In this document: piece by piece, positions 34,947 through 36,968 of the stretch
How positions within the stretch are numbered: the first letter of the stretch is position 1
How the letters are laid out: each line of letters starts with the position of its first letter
Source: an uncultured Alphaproteobacteria bacterium
GTDB taxonomy: Bacteria; Pseudomonadota; Alphaproteobacteria; Rhodobacterales; Rhodobacteraceae
Direction: 5' to 3'
DNA: 36,968 bases
Assembly: GCA_902556405.1 (NCBI GenBank)
Contig: CACDWF010000019.1
Span: forward strand, 1 to 36,968
Made by a program: the position numbers and the translations under genes
The notes under the pieces: generated by a model
Seen by the model: the letters and a program-made list of their open reading frames with translations, nothing else
Database searches by the model: none
Told to the model about the DNA's origin: nothing

Positions 34947-35852
34947 TCAGATCTTCATTATTTTTGAACAAAACACATCTAATTGTTCTAAGTCTTTATA
35001 TTTTATTATGATACTGCCTCCCCCAGAATTTTCATTGTGATCAATAACGGTCTTTAGGCCTAGGGCCATTTTTAGGTCTTGTTCTAGATTTAGGGTGTCA
35101 ACATCTTTTTCAATTGATTTGTCCTTTTTTATTTTATTACTACTTTGAGCTATTCCTTTTTTTACTATATTTTCTATATCCCTGACTGATAGACCTTCTT
35201 CAATTATTTTCGTCGCCAAAAATTCCGAGTTTTTTACTCCGACTAGCGATCTTGCATGCCCGCTAGTCAATTTACCTTCTTTTAAAAATTTAATTATGCT
35301 CTCTGGGAGGGAAAGAAGTCTTAAAGAATTAGCAATATAACTTCTTGATTTTCCTAATGATGACGAAACTTTTTCTTGGGTATAGCCAAATTCTCTAATC
35401 AATTGATGATATGAATTTGCTTCTTCAATTGGATTTAGGTCTACCCTCTGAATGTTTTCAATAATGGAAATTTTAACAACCTCTTCATCGGTCAACTCTT
35501 TAATCAATACCGGAACCTCATGTATTTTAGCAATTTGCGCAGCTCTCCATCGCCTTTCACCAGCTACTATTTCGTAAAAACTATTATTCTTTCTGACAAG
35601 AATGGGTTGTATTATTCCAGTTTCTCTTATTGAAGATGCCAAGCTTTTTAACTCATCTTCTGAAAAGTCTTTTCGAGGTTGATTCTGATTCGGTACAAGT
35701 TGTTCTATTGGAAGGAAATTGGAACTATTGGATGCCTTGTTAACCTCATTTTCTCCGTTACTGATCTCAACTATTTCGTCAAAACTGTCAACATCTAAAA
35801 AGGATGACAGCCCTCTACCCAAACCTTTTTTTCGTTCATTTTTTGAACTCAT
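34947..35852 (-). CDS. parB: Chromosome partitioning protein ParB
   Basis: CTP-dependent DNA clamp that loads at parS sites near the origin and spreads to guide segregation with ParA. The start is ATG at 35852 (301 aa), with AAGGA close upstream; the frame continues to a TTG at 35867 that is less likely. Motifs: the N-terminal KKGLGRGLSSFL ParA-contact region, the CTP-binding GERRWRAAQ and IIENIQRVDLNPIEEA, the helix-turn-helix GYTQEKVSSSLGKSRSYIANSLRLL, and LTSGHARSL. It overlaps the parA 3' end by 17 bases. I found no full parS palindrome in the window. Confidence 0.95.
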   Translation of the reverse strand: MSSKNERKKGLGRGLSSFLDVDSFDEIVEISNGENEVNKASNSSNFLPIEQLVPNQNQPRKDFSEDELKSLASSIRETGIIQPILVRKNNSFYEIVAGERRWRAAQIAKIHEVPVLIKELTDEEVVKISIIENIQRVDLNPIEEANSYHQLIREFGYTQEKVSSSLGKSRSYIANSLRLLSLPESIIKFLKEGKLTSGHARSLVGVKNSEFLATKIIEEGLSVRDIENIVKKGIAQSSNKIKKDKSIEKDVDTLNLEQDLKMALGLKTVIDHNENSGGGSIIIKYKDLEQLDVFCSKIMKI

Positions 35853-36639
35853 TTTTCCTTCTTTCAAAGTGATCTTCCCTCTTTAAAAATTCCGCTGCTA
35901 ATTTTTGATACGCAATAGCACCAGAACATTTGTGATCATAAATTAGAGCTGGCATTGAAAACGAGGGTGCCTCACTGATCCGCACATTTCTAGGTATAAC
36001 TGTATCGTAAACAAGCTCTCCAAGATTTCCCCTTACATCTTCTTCAATTTGTTCTGATAAGTTGTTTCTCTTATCGAACATGGTCAATACGATCCCATGA
36101 ATTTTTAGGTCTTGATTAATTTTTGATCTTATATCCCTTACTGTTAATAGCAATTGACTTAGTCCCTCAAGCGCAAAAAACTCTGCTTGTAAAGGAACAA
36201 GAACAGAATTTGAAGCCACCATTGAATTTATAGTTAAAAGATTAAGAGATGGTGGACAGTCAATTAAAATATAATCAAAATCAACCTCCTCTTTCGCTAA
36301 CAGGTCACGGAGTTTAACGATTCTTCCCTTTTCCTCGAAAAGATCAACGTCAATAGATGATAAATCAGTCGATGCAGGAGCTATAGAAAGATATGGTATA
36401 TTGGTTTTTTTAACAACGTCTTTTAAACTGGCTTTACCTGTGAGTAAATCATAAGTGGAAATTTCTCTTTCATTTTTTTGAACGCCTAAACCTGTCGAAG
36501 CATTTCCCTGAGCATCTAAATCCATAATCAACACTTTATTATTCACAGCAGCTAGGGCTGTAGATAAGTTTATAGCAGTAGTTGTTTTACCTACCCCGCC
36601 TTTTTGGTTAGCAATAGATATAATTGAAGGATTAGATAT
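35836..36639 (-). CDS. parA: Chromosome partitioning ATPase ParA, apparent ATA start
   Basis: Walker-type ATPase that drives origin segregation with ParB. The deviant Walker A motif QKGGVGKTTTAINL lies at about residues 11-24 of a 267-residue product; MDLDAQGNASTGLG, IDCPPSLNLLTINS and VIPRNVRISEAPSFSMPALIYD follow. Taking the first GTG (36546) as start would delete the P-loop, so it cannot be right. Upstream of the P-loop the frame is open to a TAA at 36658-36660 and contains no ATG, GTG, TTG or CTG. ATA at 36637-36639 gives an N-terminus M-SNPSIISIANQKGG that matches ParA, with AGGGA six bases before it and rsmG ending 11 bases upstream. A sequence error (ATG read as ATA) is the main alternative. 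Confidence 0.9.
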   Translation of the reverse strand: MSNPSIISIANQKGGVGKTTTAINLSTALAAVNNKVLIMDLDAQGNASTGLGVQKNEREISTYDLLTGKASLKDVVKKTNIPYLSIAPASTDLSSIDVDLFEEKGRIVKLRDLLAKEEVDFDYILIDCPPSLNLLTINSMVASNSVLVPLQAEFFALEGLSQLLLTVRDIRSKINQDLKIHGIVLTMFDKRNNLSEQIEEDVRGNLGELVYDTVIPRNVRISEAPSFSMPALIYDHKCSGAIAYQKLAAEFLKREDHFERRKNEFKK

Positions 36640-36650
36640 TTTATTTCCCT
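36637..36650 (-). promoter_or_regulatory. Shine-Dalgarno and ATA start candidate of parA
   Basis: On the minus strand AGGGA (36650-36646), a six-base spacer AATAAA and the codon ATA (36639-36637) form a normally spaced initiation site apart from the start codon. The rsmG stop codon immediately precedes it. Initiation at ATA is inferred; ATT at 36624-36622 is a second option but has no ribosome site. Confidence 0.5.
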
Positions 36651-36968
36651 TTATCGTTTAAAAATTTTTTCCACTCTAATTATATTTCCAGAGGAGTTGC
36701 TGTGACTATCAACAACATCATAATCAAAAAACCAGTAATTTAAAGTTTTATCTAATTCGTGCCTGTAGTTTTCACCCTTCAAAAATAAACAAACACCTCT
36801 TTCCTTTCGATGATGATAAGAAATCTCAATTAGTTCCTTTAGCTCTGAAAACGCCCTTGCTGACAAGATGTCTGCATTTAAATGTTCTATTGTTCTGATA
36901 TTTTTATTCAAAACTTTTACATTTAAATCAAGTTTTCGAACGACCTCCTTGAGAAAAAAAACTTTTTT
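36651..36968 (-). CDS. rsmG: 16S rRNA (guanine527-N7)-methyltransferase RsmG, 5'-truncated by window edge
   Basis: Methylates G527 of 16S rRNA; also called GidB. Only the C-terminal 105 residues are present and the frame is open to the right edge, so the TTG at 36911 is not the start. The visible part has FFLKEVVRKLDLNVKVLN, the IEHL segment and the conserved ADILSARAFSELKELIEIS (matching the D-V-V-x-A-R-A-x-x-x-L of RsmG), then CLFLKGENY and a C-terminal beta strand pair ending VEKIFKR. It is followed by parA and parB in the standard rsmG-parA-parB order. Confidence 0.9.
   Translation of the reverse strand, partial: KKVFFLKEVVRKLDLNVKVLNKNIRTIEHLNADILSARAFSELKELIEISYHHRKERGVCLFLKGENYRHELDKTLNYWFFDYDVVDSHSNSSGNIIRVEKIFKR

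Noticed and set aside
36544-36546. GTG at 36546 as the parA start
   Set aside because: It would remove the Walker A P-loop, which is encoded in the same open frame just upstream and is essential in ParA.

Overview
This window is an AT-rich (about one third G+C by eye), gene-dense chromosomal segment of an alphaproteobacterium. The assignment rests on gene neighbourhoods: an IalB-family secreted protein next to rlmN; ribonuclease D followed by lptC-lptA-lptB and ptsN; hemW-rdgB-rph divergent from grpE; rsmG-parA-parB; and an NDUFA9-like complex I protein. The low G+C, the overlapping genes and the near absence of space between convergent genes suggest a streamlined, probably marine lineage. 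That last step is inference, and I cannot name the genus. I see no rRNA, tRNA, CRISPR array, insertion sequence, prophage or plasmid gene, and no gene-free stretch longer than 300 bases.

Layout. Positions 1-1292 hold the 3' part of nnr (NAD(P)H-hydrate repair). Next come an unrecognised methionine-rich duplicated protein on the minus strand and a plus-strand pair of a tyrosine-phosphatase-like protein and a KduD-like dehydrogenase. From 3537 to 6679 the minus strand carries leuC-leuD-leuB. On the plus strand, 6842-9058 holds ialB-like, rlmN and an L,D-transpeptidase, followed by a CAP-domain lipoprotein (minus) and a second L,D-transpeptidase (plus). From 19709 down to 10244 there is a co-directional minus run: gltB, gltD, mtgA, a glutathione-S-transferase-like gene, queG and a YeeZ-like SDR. 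uppP and the NDUFA9-like gene converge at 20665. The block rnd-lptC-lptA-lptB-ptsN (21701-24794) faces cysQ. dnaK-dnaJ-mutS (25864-31591) converges on grpE. Beyond grpE, rph-rdgB-hemW (32490-34942) converges on parB-parA-rsmG, which runs off the right edge. The parAB/rsmG block usually lies near the replication origin.

The content is mostly housekeeping: leucine synthesis, ammonia assimilation, peptidoglycan and LPS transport, protein folding, mismatch repair, nucleotide-pool cleaning and chromosome segregation. The most notable points are these. (1) parA has no ATG, GTG, TTG or CTG start in frame before its P-loop; the best candidate is ATA at 36637-36639, with a Shine-Dalgarno-like AGGGA six bases upstream. 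(2) rpoN and hpf/raiA are missing between lptB and ptsN. (3) hrcA is missing between rph and grpE, leaving a 265-bp gap, while dnaK has an RpoH-like promoter. (4) Six of eight convergent gene pairs meet with 14 bases or less between them, or overlap. (5) lptA and lptB both appear to start at TTG with good Shine-Dalgarno sequences. I found no convincing undescribed multi-gene system; the closest candidates are the phosphatase/SDR pair and the duplicated Met-rich protein.
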